A stretch of 14,451 nt of DNA from Alphaproteobacteria bacterium (GCA_029861675.1 JAOTYV010000101.1:1-14451), one strand, 5' to 3'; positions 6,183 through 13,901 are shown, numbered from the stretch's first letter. Program-made: numbers and translations. Notes: generated by a model from the sequence alone, not told the origin.

Positions 6183-6971
6183 ATGTCGGACGATCTGTTG
6201 CTGGAAGTTAAGGACCACATTGCCGTCATGACGCTCAATCGGCCGGAGGCATTGAACGCCTTCACGCCCGAACTCATGAAGGGCTGGGTCGCCGGTCTCG
6301 ACGAAATTCAGGCGGACGACGATGTCCGCGTTTTGCTGGTGACCGGCGCCGGGCGCGGCTTCAGCAGCGGCGGCGACGTCAAGCGCATGGGCGAGGGGTC
6401 GGACAACACGCCGTTCACCACCAAGGACCGCTTGTGGAAGCAGACCCAAAGCGTGGCCAAGCGGATGGCGCAATTCGACAAGCCCGCGATCGCCGCGATC
6501 AACGGTGTGGCCGTCGGCGGCGGGCTCGATCTCGCGCTGACCTGCGACATAAGAGTGGCGGCGGAAAGCGCGCGGCTGGCCGAAACCTATGCCCGCATCG
6601 GCCTGCTGCCGGGCGCCGGCGGGGCCTGGTACCTGCCGCGCATCGTCGGAAGGGCGAAGGCGCTGGAGATGCTGTGGACCTGCGAATTCCTGACCGCGCG
6701 GGACGCGCTCGACATCGGGCTGGTCAGCCATGTCTGGCCCGACGACGAATTCATGGATCAGGCGCTGGCCTTTGCCGGCAAGATCGCCGCCGGTGCCCCG
6801 ATGTCCAACCGCTTCATCAAGCGGACGCTGGATCAGGGGCTCAACGCGGACCTGACCACCCATTTGGATCAGATTTCATCGCATATCGCGGTGGTGCGGG
6901 CGAGCGAGGATCATATCGAAGGCATCAAGGCCTTGAAGGAAAAACGCGCGCCGAAATTCAAGGGGCGCTGA
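6183..6971 (+). CDS. Enoyl-CoA hydratase/isomerase family (crotonase) protein
   Basis: A 262-residue crotonase-fold protein of normal family length. The two oxyanion-hole segments are clear: GFSSGGDVK (59-67) and NGVAVGGGLDLAL (107-119). The loop RIGLLPGAGGAW (138-149) follows. Aligned by eye with mitochondrial enoyl-CoA hydratase, Glu162 matches the second catalytic glutamate (Glu164), but the first (Glu144) falls on Tyr136. The enzyme may therefore not be a standard hydratase; isomerase, hydrolase or lyase activities exist in this fold. It is cytoplasmic and acts on acyl-CoA. AAGGAG precedes the ATG at good spacing, and the gene starts 32 bases after the thiolase-like gene in the same operon. 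Confidence 0.92.
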   Translation: MSDDLLLEVKDHIAVMTLNRPEALNAFTPELMKGWVAGLDEIQADDDVRVLLVTGAGRGFSSGGDVKRMGEGSDNTPFTTKDRLWKQTQSVAKRMAQFDKPAIAAINGVAVGGGLDLALTCDIRVAAESARLAETYARIGLLPGAGGAWYLPRIVGRAKALEMLWTCEFLTARDALDIGLVSHVWPDDEFMDQALAFAGKIAAGAPMSNRFIKRTLDQGLNADLTTHLDQISSHIAVVRASEDHIEGIKALKEKRAPKFKGR

Positions 6972-6999
6972 CGGACGCTGCGGCGAAGGAGGGAAAATC

Positions 7000-8121
7000 A
7001 TGGCGAGACCGGTATTGCGGACCGCGTTGTGCGACATCCTGGGCATCGAATATCCGATCCTGCTGGCCGGCATGGGATCGCGCGGCAAGGCGACGCCGGC
7101 GGCGCTGGTCGCCGCGGTGTCGGAAGCGGGCGGCATGGGCGTGATCGGCGGGTCCGGCCTGCCGGCGGAGGAACTGCAAAGCGTCATCCGCGAGACCCGC
7201 ACGCTGACCGATAAGCCGATCGGCGTCGATCTGATCCTGCCGAATATCGCCAAGGGGGCGGGCGTCACCCGCACCGAGGTGCGCCGGCAGCTCAACGAGC
7301 GTTTCCCGGAGCATGTCGCCTTCGTCAGATCGTTGATGGAGACATACGAGCTGCCGGAGGTCCACGTCGACAACGAGGCGGTAATCTCGGCCAACCTGAT
7401 CGAGAATCAGGTGCGGGTGATCATGGAAGAAGACGTGCAGATGTTCGCCGCCGGGCTCGGCGATCCGTCCGGCATCGTGCCGCAGGCGCGCGAACGGAAT
7501 ATGACCGTGTTCGGCCTGGTCGGCAGCGCTCGCAACGCGGAACGGCAGAAGGCGGCGGGCGTCGACATTGTGGTGGCGCAGGGGTACGAGGCCGGCGGGC
7601 ATACCGGCCGGATCGCGAATTTTCCGCTGATCCCGCAGGTCGTGGATGCGGTGGCGCCGACCCCGGTGGTGGCGGCGGGCGGCATTTCCGATGGTCGAGG
7701 CGTGGCGGCGGCGCTGTCGCTGGGCGCTGTCGGCGCCTGGGTCGGCACGGCGTTTCTCGTGGCCGAGGAAAGCGAAATCGGGGACGTGCGCCAGAGCGCC
7801 ATAATCGAGGGCGGCTCGCGGGATTTCGACATTCGGCGGATCTATACGGGCAAGACGGCGCGCGGCCACATTACGCCGGTCATCGAGGCTTGGGATGCAT
7901 CGGGGCTGGAGCCGCTGCCGATGCCCTACCAGAAAATCATGATGGACGACTTCAACGAATCGGCACTGCGCGCGGGCCGGGACGATCTGATCAGCAACCC
8001 GGCAGGGCAGGGCGCCGGCCTCCTCAACGCCCGCAGGCCGGCGGCAAAAATCATGGAGGATCTGGTGGCCGGCACGGTCGAGACGTTGCGTGGTTTCGAC
8101 ACCCGGGTCGAGCTTGGGTGA
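7000..8121 (+). CDS. Nitronate monooxygenase-family (NPD-like) FMN flavoprotein
   Basis: A 373-residue TIM-barrel flavoprotein of the 2-nitropropane dioxygenase/nitronate monooxygenase family. The N-terminus has the barrel start IEYPILLAGMGS (16-27). The signature QGYEAGGHTGR (194-204) carries His201, the position of the catalytic base in nitronate monooxygenases. AAGGISDGRG (225-234) followed by GAVGAWVGTAFL forms the FMN phosphate site. True nitronate oxidation is not implied by family alone. The actinobacterial steroid-degradation enzyme IpdC belongs to this family and acts on a ring-containing CoA thioester, and the surrounding CoA genes make a role of that kind plausible. AAGGAGG lies just before the ATG. 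It starts 28 bases after the crotonase gene. Confidence 0.9.
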   Translation: MARPVLRTALCDILGIEYPILLAGMGSRGKATPAALVAAVSEAGGMGVIGGSGLPAEELQSVIRETRTLTDKPIGVDLILPNIAKGAGVTRTEVRRQLNERFPEHVAFVRSLMETYELPEVHVDNEAVISANLIENQVRVIMEEDVQMFAAGLGDPSGIVPQARERNMTVFGLVGSARNAERQKAAGVDIVVAQGYEAGGHTGRIANFPLIPQVVDAVAPTPVVAAGGISDGRGVAAALSLGAVGAWVGTAFLVAEESEIGDVRQSAIIEGGSRDFDIRRIYTGKTARGHITPVIEAWDASGLEPLPMPYQKIMMDDFNESALRAGRDDLISNPAGQGAGLLNARRPAAKIMEDLVAGTVETLRGFDTRVELG

Positions 8122-8125
8122 GCCC

Positions 8126-9334
8126 ATGACCGGTTCTGCGCCCGCGCCGTTGCATGGCATTCGCGTCCTCGACCTCAGCCGGATCGCGGCAGGGCCGTTC
8201 TGCACCATGCAGCTTGCGGATTTGGGCGCCGAGGTGATCAAGGTCGAGCGTCCCGGCCATGGCGACGACACCCGCCATATGACGCCGCCGGAATCGGGCG
8301 GCGAGGCGCATTTCTATCTCGCCTTCAATCGCAACAAGCGGAGCATCGAGCTCGACATGAAGACCGGGGAGGGCCGCGACATCGTTCACCGGCTCGCCGA
8401 AAAATGCGACGTGCTGGTGCAGAACTTCCGGCCCGGCGTGATGGCACGCCTGGGTCTGGACTACGACGCGATGCGGGTGCGTCATCCGCATCTGATCTAT
8501 TGTTCGATTTCGTCCTACGGGCAGCAAGGCGGCATGTCCGACCGGCCGGGACTCGATCCGGTACTGCAGGCGGAGATGGGCCATATGATGCTGACCGGAC
8601 AACCGGATGGCGAGCCGACGCGCTCGCCCCTGTCGATTACCGATCTGTTCGTCGGGCTGTACGCCAGCACCGCGATCCTGTCGGCCGTGGTTGCGCGCGG
8701 CGAGACGGGCCGGGGGCAGCATATCGACCTGGCCCTGATGGATGGCGCGGTCGCCACGCTGTCGAATTTCGCGCAAGCCTATCTGTGCAGCGGCGAGAAC
8801 CCGCCGCGCACCGGCAACATGCATTCGGTCGCCGTGCCGGCCGCGGCCTTTCAAGCGCGGGACGGCATGTTCTATCTCGCCTGCGGCACGCAGCGGCTGT
8901 ACGAATTGCTGTGTAACAAAGTCCTCGAGCGGCCGGATTTCCTCGACAACCCGAAATTCGTGAACAACGCGGCGCGGGTCGCCAACCGTAGCGAGTTCAT
9001 GACTTTGCTGCGGGACATCTTCGCCGCCGAAACGCTGGACCATTGGATGACGAAGATGCGCGCCGCCGGCGTGCCGGCAGGGCCGGTCCGCAGCGTTTCG
9101 GAAGCGCTGGAATCGCCCGAAGTCCGGGAACGCGGCATGGTCACGACGGTTCCACATCCGACCGCCGGCGAGGTGCGCCTGGTGGGAACGCCCTACCGGT
9201 TGTCCGATACGCCGGCGGTTGACCCGGTCGCGCCGCCGTTGCGGGGGCAGCACACCGAAGCGGTATTGCGCGGCCTGCTCGACCTTGACGACGCGGCGAT
9301 CGCGGCATTGCGCGAAACCAAGACCATCCCCTGA
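8126..9334 (+). CDS. Class III (CaiB/BaiF) acyl-CoA transferase
   Basis: A 402-residue class III CoA-transferase. The N-terminal LHGIRVLDLSRIAAGPF, then LADLGAEVIKVERP (30-43), NRNKRSIELD (68-77) and VQNFRPG (98-104) are hallmarks. Asp144 in the segment PGLDPVLQAEMG matches the Asp that forms the mixed anhydride in formyl-CoA transferase. The enzyme would move CoA from a donor thioester onto a free acid, so it is the likely activation step of this operon; no acyl-CoA synthetase is present in the window. The ATG at 8126 is chosen over a GTG at 8090 because it gives the family N-terminus and leaves a 4-base gap after the flavoprotein stop. Its own ribosome-binding site is weak (GGTGAG), so translation may be coupled. 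Confidence 0.94.
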   Translation: MTGSAPAPLHGIRVLDLSRIAAGPFCTMQLADLGAEVIKVERPGHGDDTRHMTPPESGGEAHFYLAFNRNKRSIELDMKTGEGRDIVHRLAEKCDVLVQNFRPGVMARLGLDYDAMRVRHPHLIYCSISSYGQQGGMSDRPGLDPVLQAEMGHMMLTGQPDGEPTRSPLSITDLFVGLYASTAILSAVVARGETGRGQHIDLALMDGAVATLSNFAQAYLCSGENPPRTGNMHSVAVPAAAFQARDGMFYLACGTQRLYELLCNKVLERPDFLDNPKFVNNAARVANRSEFMTLLRDIFAAETLDHWMTKMRAAGVPAGPVRSVSEALESPEVRERGMVTTVPHPTAGEVRLVGTPYRLSDTPAVDPVAPPLRGQHTEAVLRGLLDLDDAAIAALRETKTIP

Positions 9335-9361
9335 AGGCGGGCCCATGCGGAGGAAGCATCG

Positions 9362-10597
9362 ATGAGCGACGATTGGCTGCCCGACGATATTCGATTGGTT
9401 CGGGACAGTGTCATCCGCTTCATGGAAACCGAGATCGTGCCGAAAATGGACGCGGTGGAATCGAGCGGCGTATTTCCGCGCGATCTGATCGGGGTCTGCG
9501 GCGGTGCCGGTTTCTATGGGGCCGTGTTCCCGGAGGCCGTCGGCGGCACCGATCTGGGCTATCTCGCCGCCGCCGTGATCAGCGAGGAAATGGCCCGTCT
9601 CGATACGCGTTTCGCCGCCTGCAACAACCAGCAGGGCTCGACCTGCCCGTTCACGATCTACAGCGCGGGCACCGAGGAACAGGTGGCGCGGTTCGTGCCC
9701 AATCTGCTTGCGGGCAAGACCATCGGCATGTTCTCGCTGACCGAACCCGGCGGCGGCTCGGACGCGGCCGGCAACATGAAGACCACGGCGGTGCGCGACG
9801 GCGATGTCTACCGCCTCAACGGCAGCAAGATGTGGGCGTCGATGTCGAACGAAACCGATGTCGGCGTGCTGTTCGCGAAGACCGATCCGGATGCGGGTCA
9901 TCGCGGGATCACCGCGTTTATCGTCGAGCCGAAGAAATATGCCGGGTTCGAGGCGCGTCCGATCCCGATGATGGGGCTATCGAACGCGTTGCGCACCTGC
10001 GCGGTTTTCCTCGACGATTTCATCGTGCCGGTGGAGAACCGGTTGGGCGAAGAGGGGGAGGGTTTCAAGATCGCGATGCACGGGTTGCAGGCGGGCCGCG
10101 TCACCGTCGCCGCCAAGGCGCTCGGTATCGCGCGCGCCTGCCTCGACGAGGCGGTGCGATATGCCAATGACCGCACGGTGCGCGGCGCGGCGCTCGGGTC
10201 CTTTCAGATGGTGCAGGCGGACATCGCCGATATGGCGACCAATATCGAAGCGTCACGGATGATGGTCTATCGCGCGGCAATGCTGATGGATGAGGGGCGC
10301 CATTCGAACCGGCTCACCTCGATGGCCAAATATCACGCCTCGGTGACGGCCAAGCACGCGGCCGACAAGGCGCAGCAAATCTTTGGCGGCTACGGCATGG
10401 CTGCCGAATACCGCATTAGCTGGCTCAAGAGTTATGCCGATCTGTTCTTTACGGGCGAAGGGTCGGCGAACGTCCAGCGCATTCTGATCGCCGAAGATGC
10501 GCTCGGATACAAGGATGCGGACCGGCATCGCGGCTCGACGCGATTTCGCGATCCGGCGCAGGCCCGCCTGGCGCGGGCAAAACAGGAGAAGAATTAG
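9362..10597 (+). CDS. Acyl-CoA dehydrogenase
   Basis: A 411-residue FAD-dependent acyl-CoA dehydrogenase that would introduce an alpha,beta double bond into an acyl-CoA and pass electrons to ETF. Visible motifs are the N-terminal helical domain, FSLTEPGGGSDA (124-135), the flavin-contact strand NGSKMWAS (153-160), and the C-terminal QIFGGYGM (339-346). Next comes LFFTGEGSANVQR (361-373), where Glu366 lines up with the catalytic base of medium-chain dehydrogenase. After about residue 384 there is a short basic tail (GSTRFRDPAQARLARAKQEKN) longer than in most relatives. GGAGGAAG precedes the ATG. It begins 27 bases after the CoA-transferase gene and ends one base before the next start. The chain length or shape of the substrate cannot be inferred. 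Confidence 0.95.
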   Translation: MSDDWLPDDIRLVRDSVIRFMETEIVPKMDAVESSGVFPRDLIGVCGGAGFYGAVFPEAVGGTDLGYLAAAVISEEMARLDTRFAACNNQQGSTCPFTIYSAGTEEQVARFVPNLLAGKTIGMFSLTEPGGGSDAAGNMKTTAVRDGDVYRLNGSKMWASMSNETDVGVLFAKTDPDAGHRGITAFIVEPKKYAGFEARPIPMMGLSNALRTCAVFLDDFIVPVENRLGEEGEGFKIAMHGLQAGRVTVAAKALGIARACLDEAVRYANDRTVRGAALGSFQMVQADIADMATNIEASRMMVYRAAMLMDEGRHSNRLTSMAKYHASVTAKHAADKAQQIFGGYGMAAEYRISWLKSYADLFFTGEGSANVQRILIAEDALGYKDADRHRGSTRFRDPAQARLARAKQEKN

Positions 10598-10598
10598 A

Positions 10599-11507
10599 AT
10601 GAAGTTTAGCCTCAGCTTGCGGCCGATGACCGACGCGCCCGTACCGGCCCGGGAGATCGCCCGCTACGGCGCGCTTGCCGAGAGCCTTGGCTATCATGCG
10701 GTCTATGCGACCGATCATTTCTACATTACCAGCGCCACGTTTCATTCGATCGCCGTGGTCGCGGTGCTTGCCGGGGCTACTGAGCGTATAAAACTGGGGT
10801 TTTCCGCCTATCAGGCGCCGCTGCGCCACCCGATTGCCACGGCGAAGGAATTCAGCATGCTGGATGCGCTGAGCGGCGGCCGCCTTATCGCCGGGCTGGC
10901 GGCGGGACCCTATGCGCCGGAATTCGAGGCATTCGGCGTTCCTTTCAAGCGCCGCGGCGCGATGCTGGAGGAAGCCCTGCGGGCGATCACCCTGTTGTGG
11001 ACCGAGGATGCGGCGTCCTTCAAAGGCGAATTCTGGTCGTTCGACGATGTGACGATCACCGCGAAACCGGTGCAAGAGCCGCATCCGCCGATCTGGCTGG
11101 GTACTTGGACGGCGGTTCCGCGGGCCGCGCGCCGGGTGGCCAAATATGCCGCAGGATGGCAGGCCTCGGGCCTGCATACGCCGGTGGATGCGATTCCGGG
11201 AGGATTGGCGCAAATCGAAAAAGCATGCGCGGAAATCGGCCGGAATCCCGATGATATCGGCAAGGCCTATGTAAACGGCATTATTCAATTCGGGGCCACG
11301 CCGGATATAGCCTGGGCGGAATTTACCCGCCACTCGAACCGGTCGCGCGAAAAAGACCTTTGTTCTATGGGGGATACCAAAGATATCGTCGCCCGGGTCG
11401 ACGCGCTACGCGCCGCGGGCATGGATGAAATCTCCTTTCTCCTGGGTGTCGAGGCGGAAGACACAATTCGGCGAATCGCCGATGAGGTGATGCCTGCGTT
11501 TCGCTGA
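10599..11507 (+). CDS. LLM-class flavin-dependent oxidoreductase (luciferase-like)
   Basis: A 302-residue bacterial luciferase-like (LLM) protein. It begins MKFSLSLRPM and has YATDHFY (38-44), the conserved HPIATAKEFSMLDALSGGRLIAGL, and a PPIWLGTW strand later. Such enzymes use FMNH2 or F420 for monooxygenation or hydride transfer; the sequence does not decide which. The frame is open upstream to 10497, but that part overlaps the dehydrogenase gene. The ATG at 10599 has AGGAGAA at good spacing and only one base separates it from the preceding stop. It is the last gene of the seven-gene run, so it may prepare or finish the operon's substrate, for instance by a Baeyer-Villiger-type or ring oxidation. 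That role is speculation. Confidence 0.92.
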   Translation: MKFSLSLRPMTDAPVPAREIARYGALAESLGYHAVYATDHFYITSATFHSIAVVAVLAGATERIKLGFSAYQAPLRHPIATAKEFSMLDALSGGRLIAGLAAGPYAPEFEAFGVPFKRRGAMLEEALRAITLLWTEDAASFKGEFWSFDDVTITAKPVQEPHPPIWLGTWTAVPRAARRVAKYAAGWQASGLHTPVDAIPGGLAQIEKACAEIGRNPDDIGKAYVNGIIQFGATPDIAWAEFTRHSNRSREKDLCSMGDTKDIVARVDALRAAGMDEISFLLGVEAEDTIRRIADEVMPAFR

Positions 11508-11812
11508 AGATACGGCGCGCCGATCCTATCCTTTTGCGCCAATGCATCGGCCATTTCGGTGTTCGAATTTTCGGGTGGGACGCAGCCACGGTGGCGTTCC
11601 CGCCGGCTATTTTCTCGGCCCGGAGCCGGCTAAGATACGGCAATATAAGTAAATATAAATCCAATTATAAATACATTTATATTATAGTTAATGTATTTTA
11701 CCCCTTATGTACTAGAGAATATGTGTCAATATCGTATATACTTTTGGGAATAGCTATAGCAATCTAAATAAAATCAATAATACTGCGTATAAGAGAGAAT
11801 AATGGTATCGCG
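11508..11812. other. AT-rich intergenic region before the histidine kinase
   Basis: These 305 bases hold no credible gene. The first part has a 10-base palindrome CGGCGCGCCG at 11513-11522 and the stem-loop at 11602-11630. From about 11640 to 11812 the DNA becomes very AT-rich, with many TATA-like tracts, unlike the flanking genes. That part probably contains the promoter of the kinase gene, but no single -35/-10 pair is clearly best. Confidence 0.5.
11602..11630 (+). other. 7-bp stem-loop downstream of the operon
   Basis: GCCGGCT (11602-11608) pairs with AGCCGGC (11624-11630) around a 15-base loop. It lies about 95 bases after the last operon gene. It could mark the transcript's 3' end, but no T-run follows, so an intrinsic terminator is not supported. 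Confidence 0.3.
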
Positions 11813-11816
11813 ATGA
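11802..11816 (+). other. Four-codon mini-ORF overlapping the kinase start
   Basis: ATG GTA TCG CGA TGA lies just upstream of the kinase, and its stop overlaps the kinase ATG as ATGA. The purine-rich AAGAGAGAA at 11791-11799 is well spaced for this ATG but far (about 14 bases) from the kinase ATG at 11813. This suggests coupled initiation, or simply a loose ribosome-binding site. Confidence 0.3.
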
Positions 11817-13747
11817 ATGCACTGCCAATTTGGAAGCAGCGCGGAATTTCTTTACGTCGCCGCGCGTGGTGCCTGACACAGGTCGCCTTAAATGGCGCTT
11901 GGCGGCGCGGCATTGCGTGCGGCCGGTCCATCAGGCATGGGGCGCTTGGTCGGATCACGAGGGGCGCCCTGAACGGACTTTGGCACGGCATTGTTGCATG
12001 CGGCCGGTTCTTCAAACGCGGGGCGGTTGACAGGACGCAAAAACGAGAACCGGTACAGAACGCGAATAATCCGTTCCGCCTTTGGCTGTTGTTGGGAACC
12101 CTCGCCGTTCTCGGATTTACATTCCATAAATCTCAGACAGTCGATTTCGGCAGGTATGCGCGAACCCAAGCGCAACTCGAGACTTTACGTTCGTTAGAAC
12201 AGCGTGTGGATCGCGATATCCTCAAGGTTCGTGTCGGGCTGGGCGCGGAGAACGCTGCCTTGTTCGCTCTCACAGACCGTATGACCCACCTGCTTGCGGC
12301 GTTGCAGCGCGGGCAAGATGGGATCGATCAGGCTGGACCGTTTGGAATTAACGGATTCCTGGCGGATTATGCTGCGGTGTTAAAACGGCGCAAATTGCTC
12401 CTGCAACAATTCAATAATCGTAACACAGCTGTGCTTGGTGCGTTGCGCTCGTTTCCGACCTTGGCGGGTGTGCTGATAGACTCAGAGTCTAAGGGCAATC
12501 CCGAGTTGCTGCGTGTGGTCAGTGCCTATGAAAGGTCCGTATGGCGTTATTACATTGACGCGTCGTCCGACAACGCTACCAATATCGGGCTTAGTCATGG
12601 CCGATTAAAAAGCCTCGCAGCGCGGTCGTCGAGAAAGATTGTCTCTTATCTGCGACCACTGCTGCACCACGCTGAAATTCTTATCGCGCACCGTTCGGAA
12701 GCCGATTACATCCTCAAGGATTTGCTTGCCCTCAGCCGGGTCAAGCCGTTGACCGGATTGGTGGAGGGCTACCTGCATCATGTGGGCGCGCTGCGAAAAT
12801 TAAGCGATAGATACCGCGTCCTGACGTTTTCCGCGACGCTCCTCCTGGTTGGCTATATTGCGCTGACAATGTTAAGCTTGGTGCGGGTCCGGCGGGATCT
12901 GCAGCGCGCTAACGCCGCCCTCGAAACCCGTATCGAGGAAGTGACCAAGGCGAAGGAGGCCGCGGATCTTGCCAACCGGTCCAAGTCGGAATTCCTCGCC
13001 ATGATGAGTCACGAGTTGCGGACGCCGCTGAACGCGGTAATCGGGTTCTCGGAGATCATCCATACGGAAGCTTTTGGGCCGGTGGGTTCCGAACAATACC
13101 GGGAATATGGCGCGGACATAAATAAATCCGCAAACCATCTGCTCTCGCTGATCAACGACATTCTCGACCTGTCGAAGATCGAGAGTGGAAACCTGGTCGT
13201 CCAGCAGGCGCCGGTGGATGTGCCACAGGCTGTGACGTCGGTCGAAACCTTGGTGCGGGATCGCGCGAAACGTGGGGAGGTCAGTTTGAACTTCGACTGC
13301 CCGCGCGCCATTCCCTGGTTGATGGCCGATGAGCTGAAACTCAAGCAGATGCTGGCCAACCTATTGTCGAATGCCATCAAATTCACGGAGCGGGGCGGCG
13401 AGGCTTATCTGAAAGTCCGCTGCGATTACAGCCGGGGATATATCTTCGAGGTGGGCGACACGGGAATCGGCATGGAAGCGGCCGACATTCCAAAGGCGCT
13501 GGCGCCGTTTGTCCAAGTGGACAGTTCGCTGAGCCGCAAGCATGAAGGCACCGGGCTCGGTTTGCCGCTGACCAAAAGCATGATCGAATTGCAGGGCGGC
13601 ACGCTCGAAATGGAAAGCGAGCCGGGTGTCGGTACGGTAGTGCGTCTGGTGTTTCCGGCGGACCGCATCATTCGCAACGGCGGCGCCGAGATCCTGCCGC
13701 TCGATACCGGCATGCCGCTGCCGAAGGTCGTCGCCAACGCCGGGTAG
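11813..13747 (+). CDS. Membrane sensor histidine kinase with double helical sensor region
   Basis: A 644-residue inner-membrane kinase. Residues 1-87 are a basic cytoplasmic leader with a tandem repeat. TM1 spans about 90-104. A helix-rich periplasmic region (about 105-335) resembles the DAHL-type double helical sensor, for example RVDRDILKVRVGL. TM2 spans about 337-357 and a coiled coil about 358-392. The HisKA box FLAMMSHELRTPLN has phospho-acceptor His400. The ATPase domain has the N-box LANLLSNAIKF (Asn516, Asn520), the G1 box DTGIGM (549-554) and the G2 box GTGLGL (579-584). The segment FGPVGSEQYREYGADI and the core overall resemble alphaproteobacterial PleC/DivJ/PdhS kinases. There is no receiver domain, and no response regulator is in the window, so its partner and signal are unknown. 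Confidence 0.93.
   Translation: MNALPIWKQRGISLRRRAWCLTQVALNGAWRRGIACGRSIRHGALGRITRGALNGLWHGIVACGRFFKRGAVDRTQKREPVQNANNPFRLWLLLGTLAVLGFTFHKSQTVDFGRYARTQAQLETLRSLEQRVDRDILKVRVGLGAENAALFALTDRMTHLLAALQRGQDGIDQAGPFGINGFLADYAAVLKRRKLLLQQFNNRNTAVLGALRSFPTLAGVLIDSESKGNPELLRVVSAYERSVWRYYIDASSDNATNIGLSHGRLKSLAARSSRKIVSYLRPLLHHAEILIAHRSEADYILKDLLALSRVKPLTGLVEGYLHHVGALRKLSDRYRVLTFSATLLLVGYIALTMLSLVRVRRDLQRANAALETRIEEVTKAKEAADLANRSKSEFLAMMSHELRTPLNAVIGFSEIIHTEAFGPVGSEQYREYGADINKSANHLLSLINDILDLSKIESGNLVVQQAPVDVPQAVTSVETLVRDRAKRGEVSLNFDCPRAIPWLMADELKLKQMLANLLSNAIKFTERGGEAYLKVRCDYSRGYIFEVGDTGIGMEAADIPKALAPFVQVDSSLSRKHEGTGLGLPLTKSMIELQGGTLEMESEPGVGTVVRLVFPADRIIRNGGAEILPLDTGMPLPKVVANAG
11885..12046 (+). repeat. 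Degenerate 81-base tandem repeat inside the kinase gene
   Basis: Kinase residues 25-51 and 52-78 align at a fixed offset of 27 residues. ALNG recurs, Trp30 matches Trp57, ACGR at 35-38 matches 62-65, and GAL-GR at 43-47 matches GAV-DR at 70-74. The DNA retains similarity (TGCGGCCGGT in both units). A partial duplication of this segment is the simplest explanation. Confidence 0.6.
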
Positions 13748-13751
13748 TTGT

Positions 13752-13764
13752 CCGGGACGCCCGG
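13752..13764 (+). other. Short GC hairpin just after the kinase stop
   Basis: CCGGG and CCCGG form a 5-bp stem around ACG, 4 bases after the stop codon. There is no T-run, so it is at most a weak 3'-end structure. Confidence 0.25.
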
Positions 13765-13808
13765 CCGCGCGATCGGTCAAAGTTGGACGGTGGGCCCGCC
13801 GACGTTTC

Positions 13809-13822
13809 TTGATACAAATCAA
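13809..13822 (+). promoter_or_regulatory. Perfect FNR/FixK-type binding site
   Basis: TTGAT-ACAA-ATCAA is an exact match to the TTGAT-N4-ATCAA palindrome bound by FNR, FnrL, FixK and Anr regulators. It is centred about 160 bases before the cytochrome start and just downstream of the kinase gene, so it most likely controls the cytochrome gene. Class II activation would place the transcript start near 13857. Confidence 0.75.
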
Positions 13823-13901
13823 AGCGCTTGATCGTATTTCCCGGTTCATTCAATCCAATTGAATTCGCTTGCCGTGCTTTCCAAGGCGTAGGGCGGTGAT
13901 C

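Noticed and set aside
8051..9901. 616-codon minus-strand ORF opposite the CoA-transferase and dehydrogenase
   Set aside because: It is a long antisense open frame rich in Arg, His and Ala with no domain motif; the plus-strand genes have intact catalytic residues.
11602..11630. Intrinsic terminator after the seven-gene operon
   Set aside because: The stem is present but the loop is long and no T-run follows, so it is listed only as a stem-loop.
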